Positions 1 to 10,675 of a stretch of 64,000 nucleotides of DNA are shown in pieces. The stretch comes from Dentipellis sp. KUC8613 (Eukaryota > Basidiomycota > Agaricomycetes > Russulales > Hericiaceae). Positions within the stretch are counted from its first letter, which is position 1. Every line of letters starts with the position of its first letter. The stretch is taken from assembly GCA_002286715.1 (NCBI GenBank), contig NSJX01000054.1, forward strand, positions 62,001 to 126,000. The letters are read 5' to 3'. Below the pieces are notes generated by a model. The model was given only the letters and a program-made list of their open reading frames with translations, did no database searches and had not been told where the DNA came from. The translations under genes and the position numbers were made by a program.

Positions 1-13
1 ATTCTCGTTGCAG

Positions 14-1032
14 GGCTTTAACGATGTAACCACGGCGCAGAACTATGGCGCTTACTACCAGCTGTGGCAAAACGGGAAGGCGACGTTCAACACGGGTTCA
101 TACGGCATTTCCCGCTTCGACTATGTTGTCTCATCGGCCAAAGCACACGGCATCCGCCTGATTGTCACGCTCACGAACAACTGGAGCGACTATGGCGGTA
201 TGGACGTGTACGTGTCTCAGCTCAACCCAGGTGGTACACACGATACCTTCTACACCAATGCGAATATCATTGCCGCGTATAAGACCTACATCCAAGTCCG
301 TATGCATTCTTGATACCATTTCGCAGATGCTGATCGAGGTTGTATAGGAATGGGTTACCCGCTACGGAGACGAGCCCACCATCCTGGGCTGGGAGCTCGC
401 CAACGAGCCCCGCTGCTCCGGGTCGACTGGCTCTGCGTCCTCGGCGTGCGACACAACTGGCGGCACAATCTTCACCTGGGCTTCTGACATCTCTGCGTAC
501 ATCAAGTCGATCGACAAGAACCATCTCGTTGCGATCGGCGATGAAGGCTGGTTCCAGGAGGCCAACCCGCCAACATACCCGTACGCCCCAGGTGTTGGTG
601 TCGACTTCGTCAAGAACCTCGCCATCACGACGCTCGACTTTGGCACGTACCACTCGTACCCCGAGGTAACTCGTTCACTCCGATATGCCGTGAGAAGGGA
701 AGACTAATGGAGATAATGCATAGTCCTGGGGTCAGACCGCGAACGAGACGCTGTGGGGTGTCGACTGGATTACAGCACATGCCGCAGCGCAGAAGACGGC
801 GAACAAGCCTGTCATTTTGGAAGAATTTGGCGTCACGACCAACCAACCGACAACGTACCAGCTCTGGTACAACACGATCATCTCCAGTGGACAGACGGGA
901 GACCTGATCTGGCAGGCGGGTTCGCAGCTGTCGACCGGTCCATCGCCGAACGATGGCTATGCCGTGTACCCGACCAGCCCAGCCTACCCTGTGATGGAGA
1001 GTGCAGCTGCTGCGCTGAAGGCGAGGGGATGA
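14..1032 (+). CDS. endo-beta-1,4-mannanase, GH5 (subfamily 7 type), 5' partial
   Basis: Secreted glycoside hydrolase that cuts beta-1,4-mannan chains in plant hemicellulose. The window opens inside an intron ending at 13. The visible exons are 14-295, 348-665 and 724-1032, giving 302 residues of the TIM-barrel. The motif WELANEP (Glu about residue 114) is the GH5 acid/base, and LEEFG (about residue 234) carries the nucleophile. GTYHSYPE is the usual barrel strand before the nucleophile. The first exon opens with GFNDV, which in GH5_7 enzymes follows VRTW, so the signal peptide, any N-terminal CBM1 and the first barrel strands lie upstream of the window. The three genes that follow encode CBM1 modules only and seem to derive from this kind of gene. 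The family assignment is secure; the exact substrate is inferred. Confidence 0.93.
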
Positions 1033-1425
1033 AGGAATGCTGGAAACTTTATTGGGCTCTTTGGTATGATAAAAATACTTCGCTGTGCGACTTTGATGGA
1101 CAGAATGTACAATTCAATGCTGACTTCATGAAAATCCTTGGGAAGCACGGTCTTAAGTTTACAGCCTGATGCACGATGGCCTTAGCAAAGTTGTCAGAGA
1201 CGGAAATATGGAAAAGAAGACGAAGGAATCCCCGAGCTCGGAAGACTCACTACGGACTATTCCGTCCTTCCGCCCTTGTCGTGCCTGCGCCTGCGCAACC
1301 ATGTCACCACAGTGGATGCTCAGGCTATGCACAGCCTTCAGACACCAGGGACCCGCTTCAACCTCGGCGCACCAAGTCTGCGGTCCACCTTCTGTGAATA
1401 CAGCGCAGTCCAGCTCTCTCCATTA

Positions 1426-1534
1426 AGTCATGGGGCGTATACATGAGCCCACAGCGAGCATATCGTTCCTCTCAATGGTAACATGCTTGTCCCGGAGAAC
1501 TTCCTAACTGACCCGCGGGGGACCACTATAAAGG
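1426..1534 (+). promoter_or_regulatory. conserved promoter of CBM1 gene 1
   Basis: AGTCATGGG at 1426, CCCGGAGAA at 1491 and a TATA box (CTATAAAGG) at 1526 precede the ATG at 1572. The same three elements with nearly identical spacing (65 bp, then 35-36 bp, and 80-81 bp from the second element to the ATG) occur before the other two CBM1 genes. Confidence 0.7.
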
Positions 1535-1571
1535 TGCAAAAATATGTCTTGAATGCAGCAGCTTTGACAAC

Positions 1572-1861
1572 ATGAAGTATTACGCCCTTCTCTCTGCGGT
1601 GATGATGATCATCACTCTTGTATCTAGCCAAGCGCAACCATGGGCCCAATGTGGAGGTATGTGACCATTTGCTGCTCCACATGCTTTCTGTCATGCTGAT
1701 GTATTGCTTGCGAAGGAATTGGCTGGGCTGGACCGAGCACTTGCGTGCCTGGATGGGAATGCGTGTACGAAACTCCGTACCACTCGCAATGCTTCCAGAT
1801 CGTCACTACGACGGTTGGAACCACGTCGCCCGCCCCATCCGCCTCAGCAGATGTCTTCTAG
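1572..1861 (+). CDS. small secreted CBM1-only protein, copy 1
   Basis: A 76-residue secreted protein made of a signal peptide (about 1-19) and one fungal family 1 cellulose-binding module (about 23-54). Exons are 1572-1656 and 1716-1861, with a phase 1 intron inside the Cys-Gly-Gly motif. The four module cysteines are at 27, 38, 44 and 54. Trp24 and Tyr50 sit on the expected flat face, but the third aromatic position is His (PYHSQC). After the module come only about 20 Thr/Ser/Pro residues and a stop, so no catalytic domain exists. Reading on past the stop gives another Ser/Thr stretch and a donor-like GTACGC, which looks like a relic linker. It may bind cellulose as a free module or act as an elicitor-like protein; neither is shown. 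Confidence 0.88.
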
Positions 1862-2516
1862 GACGCTAAATGAAATTCCGTGTCTTCGACTGCATCGTCA
1901 CTCGGTACGCTTCTTCGCTAGTAAATCGACGTTCTGACACTTATCGTGAGACGATTCGTGCAGGCTTCTCACAACAATATTGATAATGCGTCCATGATGA
2001 ATCTGTGTCGTTTCTGTTCCTGGCGATATGAAGCACTATGACCGAAAGGGTGAAAGAACCAACATATATAGAATGACGACCGTTGAAAATAAGCCCCTTC
2101 ATTGTCAGAGGTGAAAAAAATGCGGACAGGTGCAGAAACAAACGATTCCTGTACAACTTTGATTGACAGAATGTACGATTCAATGCTGATTCCATGACAC
2201 TTTGCGGGATTTACAGTCGTCACGTTCAACCTCGAGCTCTCGATGCATGATAATCTCAGCAAAATGTCAGACGCAAAATCTACTGAATCATGGAACAGAA
2301 GGTCAAAGTATCGCCGAGCCAAAGCTCAGCACGGACTATTCCCGCTTTCCACCCTTCTTGTTGTGCCTGCGCCTGCGCAACTGTGTCACGGCAGTGGACG
2401 TCCAGGCCTCTCAGGTCAAGCACGGCCTTCAGATACCAGGTACCCGCTTCAACCTCGGTGCCCCAAGTCTATGGCCCACCTTCTGCCCAGCCGGCGCCGC
2501 CCAACTCTCGCGATGA

Positions 2517-2625
2517 AGTCATGGGGTGTGTTCATGGGCCTACAGTGGCTAGTTCGTGCCCCTCGAAGGTGAGCTGCTTGTCCCGGAGAAAGTGCTGGCT
2601 GACGCTTAGACAACATTCATAAAGG
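2517..2625 (+). promoter_or_regulatory. conserved promoter of CBM1 gene 2
   Basis: AGTCATGGG at 2517, CCCGGAGAA at 2582 and a TATA-like CATAAAGG at 2618, before the ATG at 2662. Spacing matches that of copies 1 and 3. Confidence 0.7.
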
Positions 2626-2661
2626 CGTGAAAAGTGCTCTGGCTATTGTAGCTTTGGAAAT

Positions 2662-2974
2662 ATGAAGTACTCTGCCCTTCTTTCTGCGGCGATTACGGTT
2701 ATTCCTTTTGTGTCAGGTCAAGTACCGGCGAACCCTTGGGGCCAATGTGGGGGTATGTGAACTATCCGGGCTGCTCCAAACGCCTTCTATCACGCTGACA
2801 TTGAATTGTAAAGGAATTGGCTGGTCGGGGCCGACGACTTGCGTAACTGGATGGGAATGCGTATGGGAAAACGCGTACCACTCGCAGTGCGTCCCGCCCG
2901 TCTCCTCGACGGTAGTCACAACTCTGCCGCCTACCCCGTCCGCCTCGGCAAATCCCCTCAAGGAGGAGAAATGA
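2662..2974 (+). CDS. small secreted CBM1-only protein, copy 2
   Basis: An 83-residue protein with exons 2662-2752 and 2814-2974, split at the same codon as copy 1. The signal peptide (about 1-19) is followed by the mature start QVPANPWGQCGG and a full CBM1 with four cysteines. The motif is AYHSQC, so the third binding-face aromatic is again His. A Thr/Pro-rich tail ends in KEEK. The ORF closes at TGA 2972-2974, and the same frame continues open to a donor-like G|GTACGC at about 3015, parallel to copy 1. Closely related to its two neighbours; no catalytic domain. Confidence 0.88.
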
Positions 2975-3320
2975 AAATTCAAAACTACCAATGAGTTGAA
3001 TATATCGTCACCGGGTACGCTTCTTCGTCGACAAAAGACATTCTTACCACTCACCGTCAGATGGCTTGAGCAGAATTCTCAGAAGGAAATTCATGTCGCG
3101 TCTTTCGTCATGTCGATTGTGCTGCTGCTGATGTTAAATACGACGGGTGAGAGGGTGAAGAATTCAGGATGTATAGAATTGACGAGCCATTGGAAACACG
3201 TCAGCTCAATTGTTAGAGGTAAAGAAATACGAACAGATGCAGAAACAAATGGTTCGAAATACCCTGTGACTGCAGCGCCATATTGTCGTGTACGGCCCAG
3301 TCCAGCTCGAGTCATAGTCC

Positions 3321-3428
3321 AGTCATGGGATGCAGCCGTGCACCCACGGCTGATACTTTGTGTTCCTCGATGGTGAGCCGCCTGCCCCGGAGAATTTCCC
3401 GGTTGACGCCCTGACGAGCGATATAAAG
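3321..3428 (+). promoter_or_regulatory. conserved promoter of CBM1 gene 3
   Basis: AGTCATGGG at 3321, CCCGGAGAA at 3386 and a TATA box (GATATAAAGG) at 3420, before the ATG at 3466. Spacing is as in copies 1 and 2. Confidence 0.7.
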
Positions 3429-3465
3429 GTGTGAAAGTGGATTCAAATTGTTGCAGTCTTGCACG

Positions 3466-3771
3466 ATGCAATACTACGCTCTCATTGTTACAGTGTTGTC
3501 GGCTATACCTTTGGTGCTGAGCCAGCCCGAGGCCTTGGCACCAGCATGGGGCAAGTGTGGAGGTACGCGGATGGCACGCATCTTCGAGTGTATTGCACTA
3601 TGCTGAATTGTTGCTTGTGAAGGAATCGGCTACACGGGTCCGACGGTTTGCGTAGCTGGATGGGACTGCATATACCAGAACGACTACAATTCGCAATGTC
3701 TCCAGCCCGCCTTATCGATAGTGTCCGAAAGCCTCTTACCTACCCCACCGGCCCCCACGAGCGTCAATTAA
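3466..3771 (+). CDS. small secreted CBM1-only protein, copy 3
   Basis: An 81-residue protein with exons 3466-3562 and 3623-3771, with the phase 1 intron in the same Cys-Gly-Gly codon. The signal peptide ends near residue 19 (VLSQ). The CBM1 begins at WGKCGG and has four cysteines. Its last aromatic pair reads YN (DYNSQC), where most CBM1 modules have YY. It is the most diverged of the three. A Pro/Ser tail ends in TSVN and TAA. GTACGC follows an AG at about 3816, again resembling a lost donor. Catalytic sequence is absent. Confidence 0.85.
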
Positions 3772-4061
3772 ATAAGGATTTGGATAGAAAATATTGATGA
3801 ATATGTGTTCTTTTAGGTACGCAGTTTCATCTTCACGACAATTGGTGTCGCGCTCACGACATGATGGGGATGTGCAGGGAGTGGGCGATGCTAGCATAAC
3901 GGGTACCGGAAGGGTCATTTGCAGCTTTTGATTGACCGGTGTAGAATATGAACATACGTTGTAAAAGCATCAAACTCGAACCGGAGAATATACTATATTT
4001 GATGTAATTCCTGGGATACACGACCAGCCCATTGCAGGTGCATTCTGTCGGAGGCGAGATA

Positions 4062-4872
4062 TCAGACGACTACAGAAGCCAAAGGGTCGAAATATTCCCA
4101 GACAAAGAAAGCAGCGCTGGCTGTCGCATTTCTCTGACTCCCAAACCGCGCACGCGCTCGGCCGACGATGACGTCGCCCACAGCAGCAGCATTCCAGAGC
4201 GGATGGTCGTGCGCAAATATCCTCCCCTCGTGCCTGCTGAAACCACTTCCTCCGACAATGGTGTTCAGGTGGCTCATCCACAGGGCGGGTTGGCCGTTCG
4301 TTTTCCTGAGGTCTCCGCCTGGCTGCGACCCCTGCAGTACCCCCACATCGAACCACGAGTAGTTTCGCGAGTTCGGGTCATTTTGCCAGCCTTGATCTCG
4401 AGACAGCGTGACGAGCTTGATGTGTGCGATGCGGCGAAGGCCGACCGCATCGAGCGGAGGAAGACGGACGACGACAGTAGCATCGCAGCCCGACAGCCTC
4501 TCCTCGTTGCAGCCAAGGAATTGCACCGCTACTATACTGCGCGACTTCGAGAGTAGCGCACAGCCTGCGTATTTGAGGATGAGGGAGACGAGTTCGAGGG
4601 GGATGCCTGGGCGGAAGGAGATTCCGGAAGTGGGATGACCATAATGGAGGGCGCGGACTAGCAAATGAACAAAGAGCAATCGATGCTCTTGGAACCGGAG
4701 GTCTGACGCGGCCTTGGCTCCTTCCTGCGCAGCACATTGTATGAGTGCGGTACCATTGAGCAATAATCAGTCTACATACATCGGCACAAATGAAGTTGAT
4801 GCGCGTTTCGAACGCATTCTCCTCAGTTACATCCTTGGAAAGGATGTCAGGTTGGAAAAGGTCTCTGGACAT
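4062..4872 (-). CDS. uncharacterised protein with F-box-like N-terminus, copy 1
   Basis: The 251-residue protein is read from exon 4780-4872 and exon 4062-4724, joined by a 55 bp phase 0 intron. The ATG at 4872 is chosen because its exon aligns with that of the neighbouring paralogue. Near residue 60 the segment GIPLELVSLILKYAG resembles the first helix of an F-box. The C-terminal half has the motifs SRDQGW, YSWFDV, HPLW, VGDVIV and VWEYFDP, which recur in many unnamed agaricomycete proteins. No signal peptide or membrane segment is visible. A substrate-adaptor role would follow if the F-box-like segment is real, but that is a guess. Tandem paralogue of the gene at 5508-6343. Confidence 0.75.
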
Positions 4873-5507
4873 GCCTCTGGCCTTTTAGAAGTCGACTACA
4901 GAGTAGGAGACGGTGGTATGAAACGATTCGACTTATACAGTGCTTGCTCGGCGAGTAATCATACTTTGGTGACACTTCTGGATATTTCGGTTTGGCTTCG
5001 TCTGCTCTCCGCTAGAAGCTTGTATATATATTGGACACAGGACTCCATCCGTAGGGCTCGGATCTGTCTGAATGCCGTAGCCGTAAGCAAAAGCGGGCGG
5101 GAAGTATGGTAACGTACATCATAAGGTTCTACCTCCTCTCCCGGGTGACATATCTTGAACTTGAGCAATGCTAAGAGCTCCCAGTAGTTGAGCGGTCCCG
5201 AACCTCATTTCGCCGGTGCCCTGAAAGCGACTTCGCACCTGTCGGTGGGCCCGCGACCAGAGCGCAAATGTGTCCTCTGTCCCATTTGTGAATTGGACTC
5301 ATATATAGCATTCGACGAAATGTATGAGCTTTGCTTGTGCGTATCCTCGGTCTGGTATCTCTTCCGTGTTATGAAATTGGGGTCCGGACCTGCCTATGAA
5401 CGAACTACCCATGTAAGATCGATCGTCAAGTAACGTCGAAGCCGGTGTCGAAGGAGCCTCACAACGGGAGGGACATCCTAAGCTGCTTGTCATGCTGATG
5501 GGGTGAA

Positions 5508-6343
5508 TCAAATAACCGCAGAGGAAAGAGGATCGAAGTATTCCCAGACAATGAAATCCGCACGGGCTGTCTCGTTCCTCCATCCGCCGAACTGTGCCAG
5601 CGCCCGTCCAACAACGACGTCTCCTACCCGCACAGCCCTCCACAGTGGATGGTCGGGTCCAAACACGACTCCTTCCCTATGCTCGACGAGATCCCTTCCA
5701 GCCAACACATTCTCGTGGCTCCTCCACACCGCTTGCTCCCCGTCGACCTCCCTCACTTCTTGCTCTTGCCCATCCTCCAACTCAGAGTCTCCTCGCATGA
5801 CCGCCACATCGAACCATGACCAATTTCCCGCGTTCCGATCGCCCACCCAGCCCTGGTCCCGCGACAGGGTGATAAGCTGGATCTGCGCGATACGCTGGAG
5901 AGCAACGGTGTCGAAAGGAGGGAGCTGGATCACGACTACGGCGTGGGGTTCGGACCGGCCTCTGGCGACGACGGTGGGAGATGTAGTCACGCTGCGAGAT
6001 TTGGAGAGCAGCATGCAGCCGGCATACTGGAGGATGAGACAGACAAGCTCGACGGGGAGTCCTGCGCGAAGAGACGGGCCTGGAATAAGGCAACCACGGC
6101 GTAGGGCGCGGGCGAGAGAGTGAAAGAAGAAGAGCCGGCGCTCTTCTAGTTGCGCATCCGGTGGGACTCGCTTCTAGTAGGACAGCACGGCAGGTAAGTA
6201 GTCTCACATCGTCGACATCATAAACAGCCACGTACTTCTGCTGCCCAGAGATACTCAGGGTTCTCATCGAATTCCTGCTCCTCAGAGATGTTGAGTTGGA
6301 AGAGGCGGGTTAGGATGTTTCTACTGGTTTCAAACAGAGACAT
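5508..6343 (-). CDS. uncharacterised protein with F-box-like N-terminus, copy 2
   Basis: The 257-residue paralogue of the gene at 4062-4872, on the same strand. Exons are 6236-6343 and 5508-6173, with a 62 bp phase 0 intron at the equivalent position. Shared segments are GLPVELVCLILQYAG (F-box-like), LLSKSRS, SRDQGW, WSWFDV, DHPLW, VGDVVVGRA and VWEYFDP. The middle differs: this copy has an acidic insertion around EDGQEQEVREVD. Both end a few residues after EYFDP, which supports the stop codons chosen. Function unknown; the family appears to be restricted to basidiomycetes as far as I recognise it. Confidence 0.75.
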
Positions 6344-9300
6344 GTTCGAGGATCTCAATCGTACTGCGTAATCGTCAACGGCGGTAAGTCGTTGACTTCA
6401 CTTTGACCTGAAGTGGTGTAGAGACAATCGTAGGTGCAACGAGTATGTAGATGGTGGCAATGATGAAGCAGAGCCGCTCGCGGCATAAATATCGAACTTG
6501 AATATAGTGTAGTAGCGCTAGTCACTAGCCTCGTGAAGCTAGCCCACATTCGTTTCCATTTCTCGTTATTCAGTGACGCAGCACTTTGAGCAAACTTGAA
6601 TGATCGTGTTGAATTTTAGATATACGTATATGCCTGCGGCTACTAGCTGGGGCCGCTGGACTGTTTCGATCCACTGGAACAAATTAAACATTTGAGAACT
6701 ACGAGAGGCGAGAAAGACGCTCCAAACAGCGACGGCACTGCGACCCAGCGGCTCAATTGTCGCTGTGCACATTCCGTCATGTGTAAGGAATGTCCTCGCT
6801 GAGCGTCTGGCTGGCCAGAAAAATTGGACGGCAGTACTGCTCAGCGTCAGACATGGTACTTCAGTCCTTCAGCATTCGCGTTGAAGGCCTGCCCGAGCAC
6901 GGGATCCGGATCGCAGTGTCCGATCCCAATGAACCATTCGCGTCGCGGTCATCTGGACCGTGACGATGCAGGGCCGCGGCAGCGGCAGAGAAAAGGGGGA
7001 ACAAATTCTGCAAGTGCCATCAGATGAGGTCCGAGCGGACACGGGCGCCAGCACTAGCATGAGTATCGCAAATATCAGGTGCAAGTGCCACGGAGCACTT
7101 ACAGCAGGCCGCCGTCGCCACGGGAGACAATAAAGAGTATTTCAAAATCGGGCAGCGCAGACTATCGCCCCGCGTCCGCCTGGGACCCGATCAGCACCCA
7201 GAATGTGTGCATGAGGATCCATATTCGTCCATATATTCAGAATTAATGGAGGGTCGTTGTGGAAAGTCGTCAGTGGGTCGTCGAATTGCGGGCTGGCCGC
7301 TGCATGGCGGCAAATCATGCGCAGATGGGAGCAAAGAGGGCCTTGCGGGAGTTAATGTAGTGTACGGCATCGGCGTGGGCACTAGGTTCTTGTTGAGCAC
7401 AGCATTGGTGACGACGTGCACGAGCTACGTACTGGTGAGAAGCAACGGTCCGTTCGGGGCCGCGGTGGAAAACGATACGGGCGGGAGCAATAAGGTAGGT
7501 TGATGAGCCGCGCAGGCCTCGGACTACGTACAATCAAGTCTCTGGAAAGCTGATACGGCTGCTATGCCTGCCCGAAAGCAGACAAGGGCGGTCAGAATTT
7601 TAAATGGAAGCGAAAAATGTTAGAACACAGGGTCCATGTGCTGATCGTATAAGGCTTGCTGACCACGTATCCGAGATTTCAAAAAATCTAGTCTCGAAGA
7701 AGACGCTCCGGAATCCGATAGGGCAGAAGTGCAGAAAAGGAATGGGGTCACAGACTGACATGGGGAGCTTTGTGATGGCTATTGAGTCTCAAAACATTGA
7801 GACGTCCAGATCAGAGCAGGGTCACGGACCTCGATAGCAACGATAAGGATACAGAGGTATCTTGGCGGAAGGACGTAACCTACGGTCCGCGAACACCAAG
7901 TCTGCGCCGCGGGTACAGCACCCGCCGCGAATGCCTCACTGAATCAGCGTGTTGCGAGCTTTTATCTTGTGTTCTTCAGGTATTCCCGTGGCGGCGGCAT
8001 GAGGGTGAGCAGGTGGCAGACTCGGTTAGAGTCCAAGTCGAGTCAACGGCGGCGCCGGCGTCTCCCGCACGCGAATTGGATCGAACTTGAAGTCGGTACT
8101 CACTCGTAAACGGCCGTCAGCCGAGACTCATGTATCCTGTGCCTCAGGCCACACGTGCTCTCGTCAATGACAACCAGACGGTGGTTGCAATATCAAGAAA
8201 GCAAGATTGCATCGGCCACCTACCGAGTAACTGCAAGATGGCCATCGCAGCGTACACCCACTGGGAACCGCTCAGGCTGAGCATTCACCAAACGACCGGG
8301 CAGACCCTATTCCAGGTAACAAGCCTTCCATCGGGCTGTAGATTACGCCCTGCTGTAACATTGAACTCAATACCTCCTGGGGCCGACCGTAAAAGGCTCT
8401 CATAGCCCTCGTGCGGGGCTCGGAGGTATTCGCACTTAAGCTTCAGCCCAAACGACTGCACCCTGCCAAACGCAAAAGTAGAAGGAAGTGAGACTTCGCC
8501 CTGGGAACGGTAGTAGCGATGTGGGTGTACTGGCGCAACTTGCGATGGTGCTCTGCCAGTGCGCTGGCGGACGGGCTGGACGTTGTGGACAGAGTTGGCT
8601 CGTCCCGGGCCCGGCGTCCATGATCTGCAGACTTGGACAATCGAGTGTCGTAATTTTCTCAGCCATAGTGAACGGCGGAGAGAAAAATAAAGGTTCTCGT
8701 TGACGAACGTAGCGGAGCTGATAGAGGTATAAAAAAAAGTCAGCTTTTGCAGTAGCAGAAGTCGACATCGATGCTGCGTCGCACTTACCGACTGACCAAA
8801 TTAACAAAGACCATCTGGATCCAATCCTGACAGGTGAGTTAGGCTTGATACATCCACCAGAATGCGGTCATGTAGCAACAACATATACATGAAAAATGAA
8901 CACGTTCTACTCACCTCCAAGCCGGCCGCATCGAATCTTGAGCCCGTGGCGCTCTAGATGTCACTGTCCACCTCGTTCGGGAGCTCAAGTTGCCGTGGAC
9001 TGCCGATCCTCAGCCTTAAGAGTAAGAAATTTGGCCAAAAAATGGGACGCGATGTTCGATTCGTTCACTGGCTGTAGGCGCAAAAGTTGAACATAGTGAC
9101 CGATCACTGTCACGGCCCTTATGAGATGCTTCTGCAGAACTGCTACGCACGGCCCATAACGACTGAGACAATGAGGATGAGGAAGTGGGTCGAGGGTGCG
9201 CTGTCGAGCCGTCCACCGAGTGGAGGTGAAGCTGCGATAAACTTGAACCGGTGCGAGTGGCCCGTAGACGACATAGTTGAATTAGGCCGATCCACATAGC

Positions 9301-10643
9301 ACGAGATGCGCGATAATTTACGGCTCTCCCAGCGTGGTAGGAGGAACTATAGGTATGGAGAAGTCGTGCAGATGTTGTCGAGAGGAGAAGAAATAGGCGA
9401 TGGAGTCGGTTGGTGCGGCGGCGTCGATGTCGAAGGCCAGGCAACGCAGGTGAGGATGGCTTCCGCCAGGTAATTCATGGACGCAAAATGTGAAGCGGAA
9501 AGAAACAGACGCAAGGCAGCGAGTATGCAGTGGACATGGGACTGGTTCGGGAGACGTGGAAAGTGCGGGGCAGTGGATGTGCGAGACCCGAGTTGTGAGA
9601 GCCTGATGGCGACATTCCAAATTCCACAGGTCCAGCGGCCGCGGCTGAGACCCGACCCGAACGACAGCCCACTAGAGCAAATGGAGAAACAGGTAGAAAT
9701 TCGGGTCGCGTAGGACGTAAAACGTGAATTCTAGGGTTCGATTGCCCATGAGACGAGAGGAACAAAAAGAGGACAAAGACAGGGCATGCTGGGAAGGATG
9801 GATTCTGGTCGCGAGGGAGGACAAAAGGAAGTGGGTGGCCGGTGACTCCGCTGATAGCGCACAGACGGGAACTGAACAAAAGAGGAAGAATGCAGGATTC
9901 CCAGTGCAAGTGCACGGGGAGAAACATCGTGCGGCAGGATCTCGTGGCGCATAGATGTCCTCCCGCGTGGGCCCTTACACGCCGTGACGTGCCGCGATGG
10001 TGCTTCCCGGTGCTCTTCAGCCTTCCGCATCGGGACATGGGGCGCAAGATTGCACTTTGAATTCCAAGTCCTGTGGCGCAGGGTCGATCAGAAGTGTGAA
10101 GAGGAAGGGGAAGATGGCGTGGTCAGTCCGTGTGCTGGCGCCTTGCAGGGAGCACTCGTAGCCGCATGCAGAGGGAGGCGGGAAGCGGGAAGTTGTGACA
10201 AAGCCCCCAGTCAGATGCCGGCCTGAGAGGAAGTCAAAGTCGAACGAAGTGCTTCCGTTCATTTTGATGGCGATAACTCGCGTAGCGGAGTACAAGTGCG
10301 GGGTAACTAGCAGCTGCCAGAGGATTTTTTGATTTAGCGTAGACGTGCTCGGCAAGCCTGCATAATCCCACGATCTGTAAGGATGTTCGGGCAGTAGCCT
10401 GAAGTGGTCAGATTTAATGCGCATCTGTAGGATAACGAAAGTTACACAGTAACGTTTCTGAAGTTGCTGCTTGCACGGTGCGATTGACAACGTATTCGAG
10501 CTTTCGGCAGATGCCGCAGGGGCCGACCGACCGCCGGTTGGTGCCGCGGCCCCGGACCAGGCACGGCTCCGGCAACACTTTCCGGCCGAGGTTGCACTTC
10601 TCGGCGCCTGGGAAGGCATATGGTCTCCGGCCCTCGGCGAAGG

Positions 10644-10675
<32 letters not shown>

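Larger units (their letters stand above)
1095..3776 (+). repeat. tandem array of three CBM1-only gene units
   Basis: Three direct gene units follow the mannanase, with start codons 1,090 and 804 bp apart. Homology between units covers the promoter, both exons, the intron position and part of the 3' flank. For example, the block at 2100-2155 resembles 3217-3263 (shared GATGCAGAAACAAA-type stretch). A stretch just 3' of the mannanase (about 1090-1130, GACAGAATGTAC and flanks) recurs at about 2160-2200, just 3' of the first CBM1 gene. This places the unit boundary at a mannanase-type 3' end. Confidence 0.8.

Noticed and set aside
6866..7084. Short minus-strand frame starting LHLIFAILMLVLAPVSA, resembling a signal peptide of a small secreted protein
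   Set aside because: No ATG at the start, no family match and no splice partner that gives a longer protein.
9728..9760. GGGTTCGATTGCCC, resembling a tRNA T-arm
   Set aside because: No acceptor, D or anticodon stem at the right distances on either strand.
9475..10619. Two overlapping minus-strand open frames of about 190-200 codons
   Set aside because: Composition is low-complexity Arg/Ser/Pro as expected from antisense GC-rich DNA; no motif and no intron structure.
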